A stretch of DNA of 38,533 nucleotides from Chlorobiota bacterium (GCA_013153405.1 JAADEM010000183.1:1-38533), one strand, 5' to 3'. Counted from the stretch's first letter, positions 1-11,756 are shown. A program made the numbers and translations. Notes: generated from the letters alone by a model not told the origin.

Positions 1-41
1 TCAAATGTTGCTACATTTTTTATGGTAATTGATTTAATCAT
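1..41 (-). CDS. 5' end of a gene running off the left edge; possible AAA-type ATPase
   Basis: Reading leftwards from an ATG at 41-39, thirteen open codons give MIKSITIKNVATF before the window ends. This resembles the first beta strand of RecF/OLD/AAA_13-type ATPases, which often open with a hydrophobic MIKSIxIKN(F/V) strand. A purine-rich AAAAGGGA stretch lies about 10 bases upstream. No Walker motif is available, so the assignment rests only on this short N-terminus. If correct, the gene follows the recombinase on the same strand, and such ATPases are often part of defence or mobile modules. It could equally be a chance open start. Confidence 0.3.
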   Translation of the reverse strand, partial: MIKSITIKNVATF

Positions 42-103
42 AATTTAATTTTTCCCTTTTTTAGCTGACGCACAACTATGTTATATGTACTAAAATTAAT
101 TAA

Positions 104-155
104 ATATACGGAGATATGGGCCGTATATGTGCTAAAAATGTTGTTTTTATACGGA
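104..155 (+). repeat. Left palindromic site flanking the recombinase gene
   Basis: Two overlapping dyads are visible. ATATACGG at 104-111 pairs with CCGTATAT at 121-128 across 9 bases, and CCGTATA at 121-127 pairs with TATACGG at 148-154 across 20 bases. The unit CCGTATATGTGC (121-132), then 7 bases, GTTG (140-143), 4 bases and TATACGGA (148-155) recurs in inverted orientation on the far side of the recombinase gene. It lies just past the recombinase stop codon. It could be a recombination site, a protein-binding operator or a transcription-ending hairpin. Confidence 0.6.
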
Positions 156-161
156 ATTACT

Positions 162-1325
162 TCATTTGTGTTTTGCACTTAAATAATCTAAAGGACTTTG
201 TATGTTCATTAATTTCTTTTTTGAAATATGAGTATATATCATTGTTGTTTCAGGTTTGCTATGTCCAAGGAGTGCCTGGATATATCTGATGTCAACTCCA
301 TTTTCCAATAAATGAGTGGCAAAACTATGGCGTAAAGTATGTGGTGTTATTTTTTTAGAAATACCGGCTTTTACACAATATCTGGTTAGTGAAGTACGAA
401 TGCTGGATGCTGAGTATTTTGCTCCCTTTGCTCCTTCAACCAACCAGTAAGAGGGGGAGTAAGAATGCAGGTAATCTTTTAATAACGGGATAAAAGAATC
501 AGCCATAATAACATATCTGTCTTTTCGCCCTTTTGAATTTTTTATTAGAATCTGTTTTCTGTTGATGTCGATTTCTGATAATTTTAAGTTTAACAATTCA
601 CCTATTCTTAGTCCGGATGAATACAGAAGTGTTATGATCGTTTTATGTTTAAGGTTTTTGATAACCGAAATCAGTTTAATAATTTCTTCTTCACTTAAAA
701 CTTCCGGCAGTTTCTTACTTTTAGAAGGCATATATAATTCCGGTGCAGAAATATTTAAATCGGGGAAGCAGTCAGCTAAATGTTTTATAGAACTAATGAA
801 TTGTCTGTGTGTGTTTATAGAGTAATTACCAGGAATAATTATATCTTCAACAAAATTATTAACATCTGTATTGTTGATTTCAGACAGCTTGCTTTTTTGA
901 ATGTAGCTGAACAATTCGATTGCAAAGTTTGAATATGTTGCAACTGTACTTTTACTATATCTTTTACCGTTTAAATATTTGATGTATTTCTGTATGGTAT
1001 TGCTTTCCCGCACTTTATTTTTTATGGAACTGTTTATTAACCTTATTCTTTTTCTTTTGTTTATAACGTTACCGGCGGGTGTTATATCTTTATGATGCAG
1101 TCCTGAGTAGTCTATGTATGCAACGGGATTAAGTGTGGAAAAAACGATGTTAAGATTAAACAAATTCTTTGGTATGTACCATAATTTTTCTTTAACATCC
1201 CATTTTGTTCCTTCAATACTTTTTACTGCATTTTTTATTTTTTCATTAAAATCAAAACGCATTATAACCACATCATTACCATGAAAATTATCATAGCTCA
1301 ATATGACAACAGGTTTGCTATGCAT
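162..1325 (-). CDS. Tyrosine recombinase/integrase (XerC/XerD-like)
   Basis: This 387-residue protein is a site-specific recombinase that would cut and rejoin DNA through a phosphotyrosine. The catalytic set is complete: R240 (SSGLRIGE), K265 (KGRKDR), H329 and R332 (HTLRHS), H355 (LLGHS) and nucleophile Y364 (TMIYTHIS). A SAM-like core-binding domain spans about 105-200. It is preceded by an extra N-terminal region of about 100 residues, as seen in many Bacteroidota integrases; Xer proteins are nearer 300 residues. The extra insert typical of integron integrases was not seen. It starts at ATG 1325. Related inverted sites lie on both sides, and the right one overlaps its probable promoter. 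It may be a DNA-inversion enzyme, an element integrase or a stranded relic; the absence of other mobile genes favours a local role. Confidence 0.9.
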   Translation of the reverse strand: MHSKPVVILSYDNFHGNDVVIMRFDFNEKIKNAVKSIEGTKWDVKEKLWYIPKNLFNLNIVFSTLNPVAYIDYSGLHHKDITPAGNVINKRKRIRLINSSIKNKVRESNTIQKYIKYLNGKRYSKSTVATYSNFAIELFSYIQKSKLSEINNTDVNNFVEDIIIPGNYSINTHRQFISSIKHLADCFPDLNISAPELYMPSKSKKLPEVLSEEEIIKLISVIKNLKHKTIITLLYSSGLRIGELLNLKLSEIDINRKQILIKNSKGRKDRYVIMADSFIPLLKDYLHSYSPSYWLVEGAKGAKYSASSIRTSLTRYCVKAGISKKITPHTLRHSFATHLLENGVDIRYIQALLGHSKPETTMIYTHISKKKLMNIQSPLDYLSAKHK

Positions 1326-1514
1326 TTCTGATTCTTTTTATCGACAGTTAAAATTACTGATTTTCTTTGTTAAAAGCCACACCTGGTTTATAGAAGAATT
1401 ATTCCCGGAATGAGGAATTTAGTGTTTATCACAGTCCGTTTTGTATCCCTGTTCAGGGGTGAAAGGGGATGTGATTTGTAGTTTAAAAATAAAAGGTTTT
1501 GTGTATGTTGAGAA

Positions 1515-1546
1515 CAAACATATAAGTATAATCCGTATACATGCAA
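1515..1546 (-). promoter_or_regulatory. Probable promoter of the recombinase gene
   Basis: On the minus strand TATGTTTG (1522-1515) matches the Bacteroidota -7 consensus TAnnTTTG. It is preceded by TTGC (1546-1543) with a 20-base spacer, close to the TTTG -33 element. The -33 part lies inside the right palindromic site, so a protein bound there, perhaps the recombinase, would affect initiation. The leader to the start codon at 1325 is about 190 bases, in which nothing else was recognised. Confidence 0.45.
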
Positions 1547-1569
1547 CTTTTCATTGCACATATACGGAT
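1531..1569 (-). repeat. Right palindromic site flanking the recombinase gene
   Basis: The arms at 1531-1545 and 1555-1569 are 15 bases each, match at 13 of 15 positions and enclose a 9-base loop. Read on the minus strand the site contains CCGTATATGTGC (1567-1556), then 8 bases, GTTG, 4 bases and TATACGGA, the same arrangement as at 121-155. The two sites are therefore inverted copies about 1.4 kb apart. It begins about 15 bases beyond the aminopeptidase stop codon, so it could also serve as that gene's terminator. Confidence 0.65.
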
Positions 1570-1583
1570 ATTGAAAGAGTAAA

Positions 1584-2978
1584 TTATTTTCCTGATTTTA
1601 CCATCTTTTCCACCTCATCAGGATAGATAGGTATACGTTCACCGAGTATTCGGCATCCGTTTTCAGTAACCAGTATGTCGTCTTCGAGGCGTATGCCTCC
1701 GAAGTCTTTATATTGTTCTACTTTGTCGTAGTTAATAAACTGCTCATGTTTCTTTTCACTGCGCCACTGGTCAATAAGGGCAGGGATGAAATAGATACCC
1801 GGCTCATTGGTGATTACAAATCCGGGTTGCAGACGCCGTGCAAGCCGGAGATATGCAAGGCCGAACTGGTCGCTTGGCCTTATTTCATCGTCGTAGCCAA
1901 CGTAAACCTGGCCATAATCTTCCATATCGTGAACATCAAGTCCCATCATGTGGCCGAGTCCGTGCGGGAAAAACAGAGCGTGAGCTCCGGCAGCAACAGC
2001 TTCGTCTACATCACCTTTCATAAGTCCGAGTTCTTTCAGTCCGGCAGCAATAGTCCGGCTGGCATCCATATGTGCATCAAGGTATGGAACACCAGGAAGT
2101 GTTGCTTCACGTCCTTTATCGTTGGCATCTGCCACTATCTGATAAATCTCTCTTTGTTTTTGTGTGAATTTTCCGCCTACCGGTGATGTTCTGGTATGGT
2201 CGGTTGCGTAGTGGCGCGGTGATTCGCTTCCTGCATCCACGAGCATCAGATCTCCCTCTTTCAAAGTGTTTCCATGATAGTGATTGTGCAGTGTTTCACC
2301 GTGGACAGAACAGATAATCGGGAATGAGACCATTCCTCCTCCCGACATCGATATTCCTTCGAGTATTCCCGTAACCTGTTGTTCTGTGTTGCCGGGCTGG
2401 GCCATTCTCATGGCAGTGGTATGCATTTCGTAAGCCACTGTCATATGATTTTCTATCTCTTTTATCTCTCCGGCATCTTTAACCGAACGAAGATCCACAC
2501 AGGCTTTTATGAGTTCAACGGAGCTTTTGCTGGTTACTTCGTTGTGATGATAGCCGGTAAGGTCACTCAGAAGCATTATATTTTCGCCCCGGTATGGAGG
2601 AGTAAAGTGTATTTTTCGTCCTGTATTGGCAGCCTCTTCTATAAATGTGCTTAGCTTACCAAACGGCATGGTTTCGGTTATTCCCACCTCTGCTGCCCTG
2701 TCGGCCATGCTTCGCTGCGGGCCCATCCATATTATGTTTTCAATTGATACATCATCGCCGAATATTATCTCTTTACCCGAGTCTACATCAATAACTCCGG
2801 CAAGTCCGGGATAGTCGATGCCGAAAAAATAGAGGAATGTGCTGTCCTGACGGAAATGGTAAGTGTTGTCAGGATAGTTCATTGGCGATTCGTTGTTACC
2901 CAGGATAAGGATAACACCGTTTTCAACTTTTTCTTTCAGACGCTTTCGTCTGTTGATATAAATTTCTTTATCAAACAT
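1584..2978 (-). CDS. pepP: Xaa-Pro aminopeptidase (M24B, aminopeptidase P)
   Basis: This cytosolic metallopeptidase would remove N-terminal residues preceding proline. The 464-residue protein has an AMP_N domain (about 1-165) and a creatinase-fold M24 domain (about 170-455). The dinuclear metal ligands are all present: D248 (VDAGS), D260 (TDHTRT), H343 (GLGHMMG), E392 (TNEPGIY) and E432 (RLEDD). The start MFDKEIYINRR at 2978 is preferred over an ATG nine codons upstream, because family members begin near this sequence and the extra codons are AT-rich. No signal peptide is seen. It is transcribed alone, divergently from the beta-galactosidase gene; the 143 bases between the two starts hold no convincing promoter match. 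Confidence 0.93.
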   Translation of the reverse strand: MFDKEIYINRRKRLKEKVENGVILILGNNESPMNYPDNTYHFRQDSTFLYFFGIDYPGLAGVIDVDSGKEIIFGDDVSIENIIWMGPQRSMADRAAEVGITETMPFGKLSTFIEEAANTGRKIHFTPPYRGENIMLLSDLTGYHHNEVTSKSSVELIKACVDLRSVKDAGEIKEIENHMTVAYEMHTTAMRMAQPGNTEQQVTGILEGISMSGGGMVSFPIICSVHGETLHNHYHGNTLKEGDLMLVDAGSESPRHYATDHTRTSPVGGKFTQKQREIYQIVADANDKGREATLPGVPYLDAHMDASRTIAAGLKELGLMKGDVDEAVAAGAHALFFPHGLGHMMGLDVHDMEDYGQVYVGYDDEIRPSDQFGLAYLRLARRLQPGFVITNEPGIYFIPALIDQWRSEKKHEQFINYDKVEQYKDFGGIRLEDDILVTENGCRILGERIPIYPDEVEKMVKSGK

Positions 2979-3043
2979 AATTTTATAATTTAATTTAAGT
3001 CTCAAGATAACTTTTTTAGCAATAGCTTATGTTTAATTGCTAA

Positions 3044-6373
<3,330 letters not shown>

Positions 6374-6407
6374 GATATCGGATTACAGGAAATATATTAC
6401 AAAAACA

Positions 6408-6538
6408 GAGGGTGTCCCAAAAGTCGTCATTCCGAACGGAGTGAAGGAATCTCTAAATTCACAAGGTTTGAAAATTAGTAGATTGCTTCGTCATTCTTCC
6501 TCGCAATGACGTCTATATCATAATTTTTGGACACTCTC
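6408..6538. repeat. Intergenic palindromic repeat, copy 1
   Basis: A 131-base element begins GAGGGTGTCCCAAAAGT and ends with the inverse of GAGAGTGTCCAAAAAT. Inside, GTCATTCCGAA...GGAATCTC on the left is mirrored by AGATTGCTTCGTC...CCTCGCAATGACG on the right. It lies between the converging lacZ and riboflavin synthase genes, where its folded transcript could end transcription from either side. It has no coding capacity and shares its plan with copies at 8554-8715 and 21878-22153. Confidence 0.8.
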
Positions 6539-6584
6539 TGTTTATTATTATGATAAACTTCTGAATGTTTAATAGTTATGAGAA

Positions 6585-7190
6585 CTAATTCTGAAAAGTC
6601 ATTAGTTTGCTTATGTATTTCCCGAGAATATCGAATTCGATATTTACAATGGTATTCTCTTTAATCTGATGGAAATTGGTGAACTCGTATGTGTAAGGTA
6701 TAATGGCAACCGAGAATTTGTCGTCACGACTGTTTACTACTGTCAGGCTGACACCATTCACTGTTACCGAACCTTTTTCGACAGTCATGTACCCCTGCTT
6801 GGCTTTTTCTTTGTCAAAATCGTACTGAAAGGTGAAATACCAGCTTCCGTCGGCCTCTTTTACCTCAATGCATCTGGCGGTCTGGTCCACATGTCCCTGA
6901 ACAATGTGTCCGTCGAGTCGGCCGTTCATTTTCATGCTGCGTTCAAGATTTACTTTATCGCCTATCTTCAGCAGCCCGAGGTTCGATTTTTCAAGAGTTT
7001 CTTTTATTGCGGTCACAGTATAGGTTTTACCCTCTTTCTTGACCACAGTAAGGCAAACACCATTGTGCGATATGCTTTGGTCCACCTTCAGCTCGTCGGT
7101 AAATGAGCATTCGAGTGTTATGTGGAGGTTTCCTTTTTCCTGTTCAAGACCTGTAACAGTTGCGGCCTCTTCTACTATTCCTGAAAACAT
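6585..7190 (-). CDS. ribE: Riboflavin synthase, alpha chain
   Basis: This enzyme dismutates two molecules of 6,7-dimethyl-8-ribityllumazine into riboflavin and the pyrimidine precursor. The 201-residue length is typical. Two lumazine-binding repeats are visible: MFSGIVEEAA through NGVCLTVV, and GRLDGHIVQGHVD through NGVSLTVV and FSVAIIPYTYE. The start at 7190 is chosen because family members begin MFTGI(V/I)E; an in-frame ATG 13 codons upstream would add a lysine-rich tail. No other riboflavin gene adjoins it and no FMN riboswitch was recognised upstream. The gene is also called ribC in some species. Confidence 0.95.
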   Translation of the reverse strand: MFSGIVEEAATVTGLEQEKGNLHITLECSFTDELKVDQSISHNGVCLTVVKKEGKTYTVTAIKETLEKSNLGLLKIGDKVNLERSMKMNGRLDGHIVQGHVDQTARCIEVKEADGSWYFTFQYDFDKEKAKQGYMTVEKGSVTVNGVSLTVVNSRDDKFSVAIIPYTYEFTNFHQIKENTIVNIEFDILGKYISKLMTFQN

Positions 7191-7230
7191 GTTATTCTTT
7201 TTTATTTTGTTAATGAATTGCTTTTGCATA

Positions 7231-7238
7231 CAAAATTA
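7231..7238 (-). promoter_or_regulatory. Possible -7 element for riboflavin synthase
   Basis: The minus-strand sequence TAATTTTG fits TAnnTTTG and ends 40 bases before the chosen start codon. A TTTG-like -33 element at the expected distance is not clear, so this is a weak call. Confidence 0.3.
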
Positions 7239-7407
7239 CTTTAAAAATAAGACAAAGAAACCATTGAGATGTTAAAGAATGATTTTTTCATTGATTTTTG
7301 CATGGAAAGATCCGGTATCTGCCGGGAGTAAATCATATTTATAATTTTATTGGTTTTGCGTGATTGGCATCATGTATTAAGATATTTTGTATTTTGCGCT
7401 CACGAAT

Positions 7408-7434
7408 TTCCGTTTATGCCAGCGGCACGCGGAA
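7408..7434. other. GC-rich stem-loop in the 7191-7536 intergenic region
   Basis: In an otherwise AT-rich 346-base gap, TTCCG (7408-7412) pairs with CGGAA (7430-7434), and TGCC/GGCA pair inside it around AGC. There is no T-tract, so it is not a standard terminator. It lies about 100 bases ahead of the SDR gene and might be a leader structure. Near-matches to the -7 box (TATTTTG around 7383-7395) lie just before it, but none fits exactly. Nothing else was recognised in this gap. Confidence 0.3.
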
Positions 7435-7536
7435 CACATATACTATTGCCAAACGGTAAATGTGGTTGATTCGTTCTTTGTTTTTGATGATTAACAGGGA
7501 ATTAATTCAGATTGATTAAATAACAAAAAATATAAT

Positions 7537-8538
7537 ATGGTTTTTGTAACCGGAGGTACGGGGCTTGTAGGCTCACATTTGCTGGCCGAACTTACAGCGA
7601 CAGGGATTCATGTAAGGGCATTAAAAAGAAAAAACAGTAAAATATCGATAGTAGATGATCTGATTGATTTTTATGGTCTGGAAAAGAAATCGGAAATAGA
7701 ATGGATCGACGGAGATATTCTCGATTTCTATCTGCTTAAGGATGTGCTTAAAGGAGTAAAGCATGTTTATCATGCAGCGGCAATGGTATCGCTTACGCCG
7801 GCAAAGGAGAAACAGATGCGTGAGATTAATGAAACCGGAACGGCAAATATGCTGAATGCATCAATTGAAGCCGGTGTTGCCAAGTTTGCATTTGTAAGTT
7901 CCATTGCAACATTAGGAAACTCTGTTAATGGTTATCCGGTGGATGAATCCTGTATGTGGCAGGCCGACGAAAAACATTATCCTTATGCCGAAACAAAATT
8001 CCGTGCCGAGATGGAAGTGCAACGTGCATCTATGGAAGGACTGAAAACCATAATAGTAAATCCGTCTTATATAATCGGCCCGGGTGATACAACACGTAGT
8101 TCAATTCAGTTGTTCAGCGAAATAAAAAAAGGAATGCCTTTCTACACTACCGGCTCAACGGGATATGTTCATGCCCGTGATGTTGCTTCGGCACTGATAA
8201 TGCTTATGGAGAGTGATATAGAAAATGAGAGGTTTGTGTTAAGCAGCGAAAACAGGCCATTGAAATATGTGTTTGATGTGTCGTCGGAACGGCTTAATGT
8301 GAAACCGCCAAAGATAAAAGCGGGCAAGGGATTGCTTGAGATTGCATGGCGGATAGAGTATCTGAAGTCGTTGATAACAGGTAAAGAACCGCTTATCTCA
8401 AAGATATCGGCTGAAATATCAACCACGGATTATAAATATTCGGGACAAAAACTGATTGATGCCACAGGATTTAAGTACCGGTCGCTCAATGAAGCAATAA
8501 ACGATACTATTGATTTTATGCAGAAGTACGGGTACTGA
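7537..8538 (+). CDS. NAD(P)-dependent epimerase/reductase, extended SDR family
   Basis: This is a 333-residue Rossmann-fold oxidoreductase. The nucleotide-binding glycine motif TGGTGLVGSH sits at residues 5-14, and the catalytic pair is Y150 and K154 (YPYAETK), with serines at 121-122 (VSSIATLG) in the usual place. The motif HAAAMVS near 79-85 and PSYIIGPGD near 180 match the dihydroflavonol-reductase-like or NAD-epimerase branch. The substrate cannot be read from sequence; nucleotide sugars, sterols and aldehydes are all used by relatives. It is a single gene followed by a palindromic repeat, and it converges on the polysaccharide operon with no sign of shared transcription. Confidence 0.85.
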   Translation: MVFVTGGTGLVGSHLLAELTATGIHVRALKRKNSKISIVDDLIDFYGLEKKSEIEWIDGDILDFYLLKDVLKGVKHVYHAAAMVSLTPAKEKQMREINETGTANMLNASIEAGVAKFAFVSSIATLGNSVNGYPVDESCMWQADEKHYPYAETKFRAEMEVQRASMEGLKTIIVNPSYIIGPGDTTRSSIQLFSEIKKGMPFYTTGSTGYVHARDVASALIMLMESDIENERFVLSSENRPLKYVFDVSSERLNVKPPKIKAGKGLLEIAWRIEYLKSLITGKEPLISKISAEISTTDYKYSGQKLIDATGFKYRSLNEAINDTIDFMQKYGY

Positions 8539-8553
8539 ATGCCTGAAAAGGTT

Positions 8554-8715
8554 ACGAGGATGTCCGAAAAGTAAAAAACAGACGTCATTGCGAGGAGGAA
8601 CGACGAAGCCCGCCAGACCAGCGCAGTCGGGCAGGCAATCTCTTGATTCTCAGTATTTGTGAATATGGAGATTCCTTCATTTTATTCGGAATGACGACTT
8701 TTGGGACATCCTCGT
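8554..8715. repeat. Intergenic palindromic repeat, copy 2
   Basis: The 19-base ends ACGAGGATGTCC(C/G)AAAAGT at 8554-8572 and 8697-8715 are inverted and differ at one base. The interior reads CGTCATTGCGAGGAGGAACG, then CAATCTC, then GAGATTCCTTCA and TTCGGAATGACG. This is the plan of copy 1 in the opposite orientation. An additional small hairpin (GCCCG...CGGGC, about 8609-8632) interrupts the GAAGC/AATCTC segment. It separates the converging SDR gene and polysaccharide operon and may act as a two-way terminator. Confidence 0.8.
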
Positions 8716-8722
8716 CACTAGT

Positions 8723-10012
8723 CTATAAGCTCCAGTAAGTTATTTCTTTTATCTTATCGCGATAGATACCTTTTACATCTACAAAAATTCCGTTTGGAGC
8801 AAGAATTGATTTGAAATACTCTTCATCAAGGTCGAGGTATTCCCGGTGATTAACCGCAACAATTACAGCGTTATATTCTCCTTTTATTTCATCTACCAGA
8901 CCGTATCCGTACTCTTTCATCAGTTCTTCCGACGATGCATGAGGATCGTGAACGTCCACATCCACACTGAAAGAGCGAAGTTCGTTGTATACGTCTGCTA
9001 CCTTTGAGTTACGTATATCACTGACATTCTCTTTGAATGTAGCACCCATAATCAACACTTTGGCGCCGTTTACTTTGTTGCCGTTGGCTATCATTTTCTT
9101 AACAGTAGTTTTGGCAACATAGCCGCCCATCGAGTCGTTAATGAAACGACCTCCGGTGATTATTTTTGAATGGTAACCCAGTTCATTTGCTTTATAAGTG
9201 AGGTAGTACGGATCGACACCGATACAGTGCCCGCCTACAAGTCCCGGGAAAAAACGAAGGAAATTCCACTTTGTGCCGGCAGCCTGCAATACTTCAAATG
9301 TATTTATTCCAAGGCGGTTAAAAATAAGCGATAGTTCGTTCATGAGAGCAATGTTAACATCACGCTGCGTATTTTCGATAATTTTTGCAGCTTCAGCTAC
9401 CTTAATCGAACTGGCTTTGTGAATGCCTGCTTTTATTATCGACTCGTATACGGCAGCAACTGTTTCGAGTGCTTCATCATCGCTGCCTGAAACAATTTTA
9501 AGTATCTTTGTTAATGTATGCTCTTTGTCACCGGGATTGATACGTTCAGGTGAGTACCCGACCTTAAAATCCACATTGTATTTCAGCCCCGATTCTTTTT
9601 CCAGAACAGGAACACAGTCCTCTTCTGTACAGCCGGGATAAACGGTTGATTCAAATACCACATAATCACCTTTTTTCAGTGCTTTGCCGACTGTGGCGGT
9701 TGCTGAAAGCAGAGGCCTGAGATCGGGCAGGTTGTGTTTGTTGATTGGAGTTGGAACGGCAACTACATGAAATGTGGCCTCTTTCAGGTCCTCGGGTTTA
9801 CATGTAAACTGTATGTCGCATCCTTCAAAGTCTTCCTTTTCGAGTTCATTACTGGGATCGATTCCCTTTTTCATCAAATCTACCCTGTCGGGTTTTATGT
9901 CGAATCCTATAACAGGCATCTTACGTGCAAATTCCAGCGCAATGGGTAAGCCAACGTATCCTAAGCCGATAACCGACAGTTTGGTATCTTTCGATAAAAG
10001 CTTCTCAATCAT
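8723..10012 (-). CDS. wbpA: UDP-N-acetylglucosamine 6-dehydrogenase (WbpA/TviB type)
   Basis: A nucleotide-sugar dehydrogenase of 429 residues that oxidises the C6 hydroxyl of a UDP-HexNAc to the uronic acid in two NAD-dependent steps. The N-terminal Rossmann motif is VIGLGYVGLP (14-23); the catalytic cysteine is C263 in GGHCIGVDPYY; NTQRDVNIALMNE (214-226) is the central helix motif. The UDP-binding C-terminal domain includes GATFKENVSDIRNSK. Sequence alone does not separate WbpA from WbpO/TviB substrates, but the genes just upstream are WbpB-, WbpD- and WbpE-like, which argues for UDP-GlcNAc to UDP-GlcNAcA. It is the last gene of its operon, 6 bases after the WbpB-like gene. Confidence 0.9.
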   Translation of the reverse strand: MIEKLLSKDTKLSVIGLGYVGLPIALEFARKMPVIGFDIKPDRVDLMKKGIDPSNELEKEDFEGCDIQFTCKPEDLKEATFHVVAVPTPINKHNLPDLRPLLSATATVGKALKKGDYVVFESTVYPGCTEEDCVPVLEKESGLKYNVDFKVGYSPERINPGDKEHTLTKILKIVSGSDDEALETVAAVYESIIKAGIHKASSIKVAEAAKIIENTQRDVNIALMNELSLIFNRLGINTFEVLQAAGTKWNFLRFFPGLVGGHCIGVDPYYLTYKANELGYHSKIITGGRFINDSMGGYVAKTTVKKMIANGNKVNGAKVLIMGATFKENVSDIRNSKVADVYNELRSFSVDVDVHDPHASSEELMKEYGYGLVDEIKGEYNAVIVAVNHREYLDLDEEYFKSILAPNGIFVDVKGIYRDKIKEITYWSL

Positions 10013-10018
10013 TTTGTT

Positions 10019-11050
10019 TTATTTTAAGTTGTTTGGTTTATTCTGATAAATACGTTCTATAATCTCTACAACCTTTAGTCCTTCCAGAGCGTTGGTTGTA
10101 ATGGTTGAAGTGCCTTTAAGGGTATTTATTACATTTTCGATTATGAAATGATGATTTGCCGCAGATCCCTTGTAAGCACCATAATCGTTAGGAGGATTAG
10201 ATTCGGGGAGTGCCGGCATATCATAATCTTTTACATGGCAGTATTCGACACTGTTCATGTATTGTCCGGCAACTTTTATCGTTCCTTTTTCACCTATAAT
10301 AATTATGCTGCTTTCAAGATTTTTGTCCCAAACCGAGGTGCTGTAGTTAATGCTGCCGATACCTCCGTTTATAAAGTCAAAATGTACAATCCCGGAGTCT
10401 TCAAAGTCAATTGTTTCTGCGTGTGAAAAGTTTCTGAATTTACCGTTTATGTTTTCAATATCACCAAACAGCCAGTACATCATGTCAATAAAGTGGGAGA
10501 ACTGGGTGAAGAGTGTTCCGCCATCTGTTTCCCGTGTGCCGTGCCAGTTGCCTTTGTTGTAATACCGGTCGTCGCGGTTCCAGTAGCAATTGAGCTGAAC
10601 GGAGTAAATATTTCCGAGACGGTTATTTTCAATCATATCTTTCAGCCAGACCGACGGGGGAGAGTATCTGTTCTGCATTACCACAAATACCTGTCTTGAT
10701 ACCTGTAATGCCTTGAAAATAATTTTTTCGGCATCGGCTTTTTTTAGTGCAATGGGTTTTTCAATGACAACGTGTTTTTTTGCATTCAGGACTTCGATAG
10801 CCTGTGGTGCGTGAAGTCCGTTAGGAGTACAGATGTTTATAACGTCCACGTCATCAACACTGTTGAGCAATCCGGTCAGTGAACTGTAAAAATCTTCTTT
10901 AAGATTTTTCAGGCCCAGCTCTTCCGGTGATAAAATGTCGGCTACGGCTACAAGTTCTGCTTCAGGGTTTTGTCTGATTATGTCAGCATGACGTTTGCCT
11001 ATGTGTCCCATGCCGATAACTGCAAATTTTATTTTATCTCCTTTGGTCAT
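10019..11050 (-). CDS. wbpB: UDP-GlcNAcA 3-dehydrogenase, Gfo/Idh/MocA family (WbpB/WlbA type)
   Basis: This enzyme would oxidise the C3 hydroxyl of UDP-GlcNAcA to a 3-keto sugar for the aminotransferase. The protein is 343 residues from ATG 11050; the open frame extends seven codons further to a TTG, but MTKGDKIKFAVIG is a better beginning. It has the NAD-binding motif GMGHIGKRH, the family EKP motif (E97-K98-P99), and the catalytic-region segment TDGGTLFTQFSHFIDMMYW (about 175-193). The long Asn/Tyr-rich stretch YWNRDDRYYNKGNWHGT is characteristic of WlbA-like members. It lies between the WbpD-like and WbpA-like genes, in keeping with a four-step pathway. Confidence 0.9.
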   Translation of the reverse strand: MTKGDKIKFAVIGMGHIGKRHADIIRQNPEAELVAVADILSPEELGLKNLKEDFYSSLTGLLNSVDDVDVINICTPNGLHAPQAIEVLNAKKHVVIEKPIALKKADAEKIIFKALQVSRQVFVVMQNRYSPPSVWLKDMIENNRLGNIYSVQLNCYWNRDDRYYNKGNWHGTRETDGGTLFTQFSHFIDMMYWLFGDIENINGKFRNFSHAETIDFEDSGIVHFDFINGGIGSINYSTSVWDKNLESSIIIIGEKGTIKVAGQYMNSVEYCHVKDYDMPALPESNPPNDYGAYKGSAANHHFIIENVINTLKGTSTITTNALEGLKVVEIIERIYQNKPNNLK

Positions 11051-11177
11051 TAATGGTAAATGTTTAGCCAAAGCCCGAATTTAATTCAAAAAAGCTTTGG
11101 TGTAGTTATTGTTTTTCAGGTATTTGACAAACTGTCGGGTTTGTTATGCGAATACAGTTGAAAGGGATTAGTTTGAA

Positions 11178-11756
11178 TTAATTGCTTAGTTTGAATACTC
11201 TGTCAAATTCAAGTTTGTATTTTTCGCCACTTTCGGGACATACGGCAATGCCATTGCTGTCGAATTCAAGTTTGTGTCCGTACTCACTCATCCATCCGGT
11301 TTGTCTTGACGGGTTTCCAACAACCAGAGCATACGGTTTAACGTGTCTGGTAACAACGGCACCTGCACCGATAAAGGCATATTTTCCAATATCGTTTCCG
11401 CATATGATTGTGGCATTGGCTCCAATGGTTGCTCCTTTGCCTACATGGGTTTTTTCGTATTGTCCTCTGCGGTTTACCGCACTTCGCGGATTAATCACAT
11501 TTGTGAAAACCATTGACGGCCCCAGAAAAACATCATCGTCGCAGGTAACACCGGTATAGATGGAAACATTGTTTTGCACCTTCACGTTTTTCCCTAATAC
11601 CACCCCCGGCGAAATAACCACATTTTGTCCTATATTACAGTTTTCTCCAATCTTACATCCTGTCATAATATGACTGAAATGCCATATTTTTGTTCCTTTA
11701 CCTATTGAACATCCTTTGTCGATTACTGCTGTTTCGTGAGAAAAAAAATCTTCCAT
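11178..11756 (-). CDS. wbpD: UDP-GlcNAc3NA N-acetyltransferase, left-handed beta-helix (WbpD/WlbB type)
   Basis: A 192-residue hexapeptide-repeat protein, expected to be a trimer using acetyl-CoA to acetylate the 3-amino group of UDP-GlcNAc(3NH2)A. Repeats such as [39 protein letters not shown] and [13 protein letters not shown] run through residues 15-155. The segment [11 protein letters not shown] interrupts the coils exactly where WbpD relatives carry their active-site loop. The C-terminal tail (ESGEKYKLE) has the usual CP(x)SG(x)KY pattern. It is 18 bases after the aminotransferase gene; a 127-base gap follows before the WbpB-like gene, in which no promoter was recognised. Confidence 0.92.
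   Translation of the reverse strand: MEDFFSHETAVIDKGCSIGKGTKIWHFSHIMTGCKIGENCNIGQNVVISPGVVLGKNVKVQNNVSIYTGVTCDDDVFLGPSMVFTNVINPRSAVNRRGQYEKTHVGKGATIGANATIICGNDIGKYAFIGAGAVVTRHVKPYALVVGNPSRQTGWMSEYGHKLEFDSNGIAVCPESGEKYKLEFDRVFKLSN

Noticed and set aside
562-825. Plus-strand open frame inside the recombinase gene
   Set aside because: It lies opposite a gene with a full catalytic set and shows no family motifs; it is a shadow frame.
162-1325. Integron integrase with attC-like sites
   Set aside because: The recombinase is followed by palindromic sites, but it lacks the extra domain of IntI proteins and there is no cassette array; only two related sites are seen.
1441-1626. Small plus-strand open frame of 61 codons
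   Set aside because: It runs through the palindromic site and into the aminopeptidase end, has no recognisable start signals, and looks like chance.
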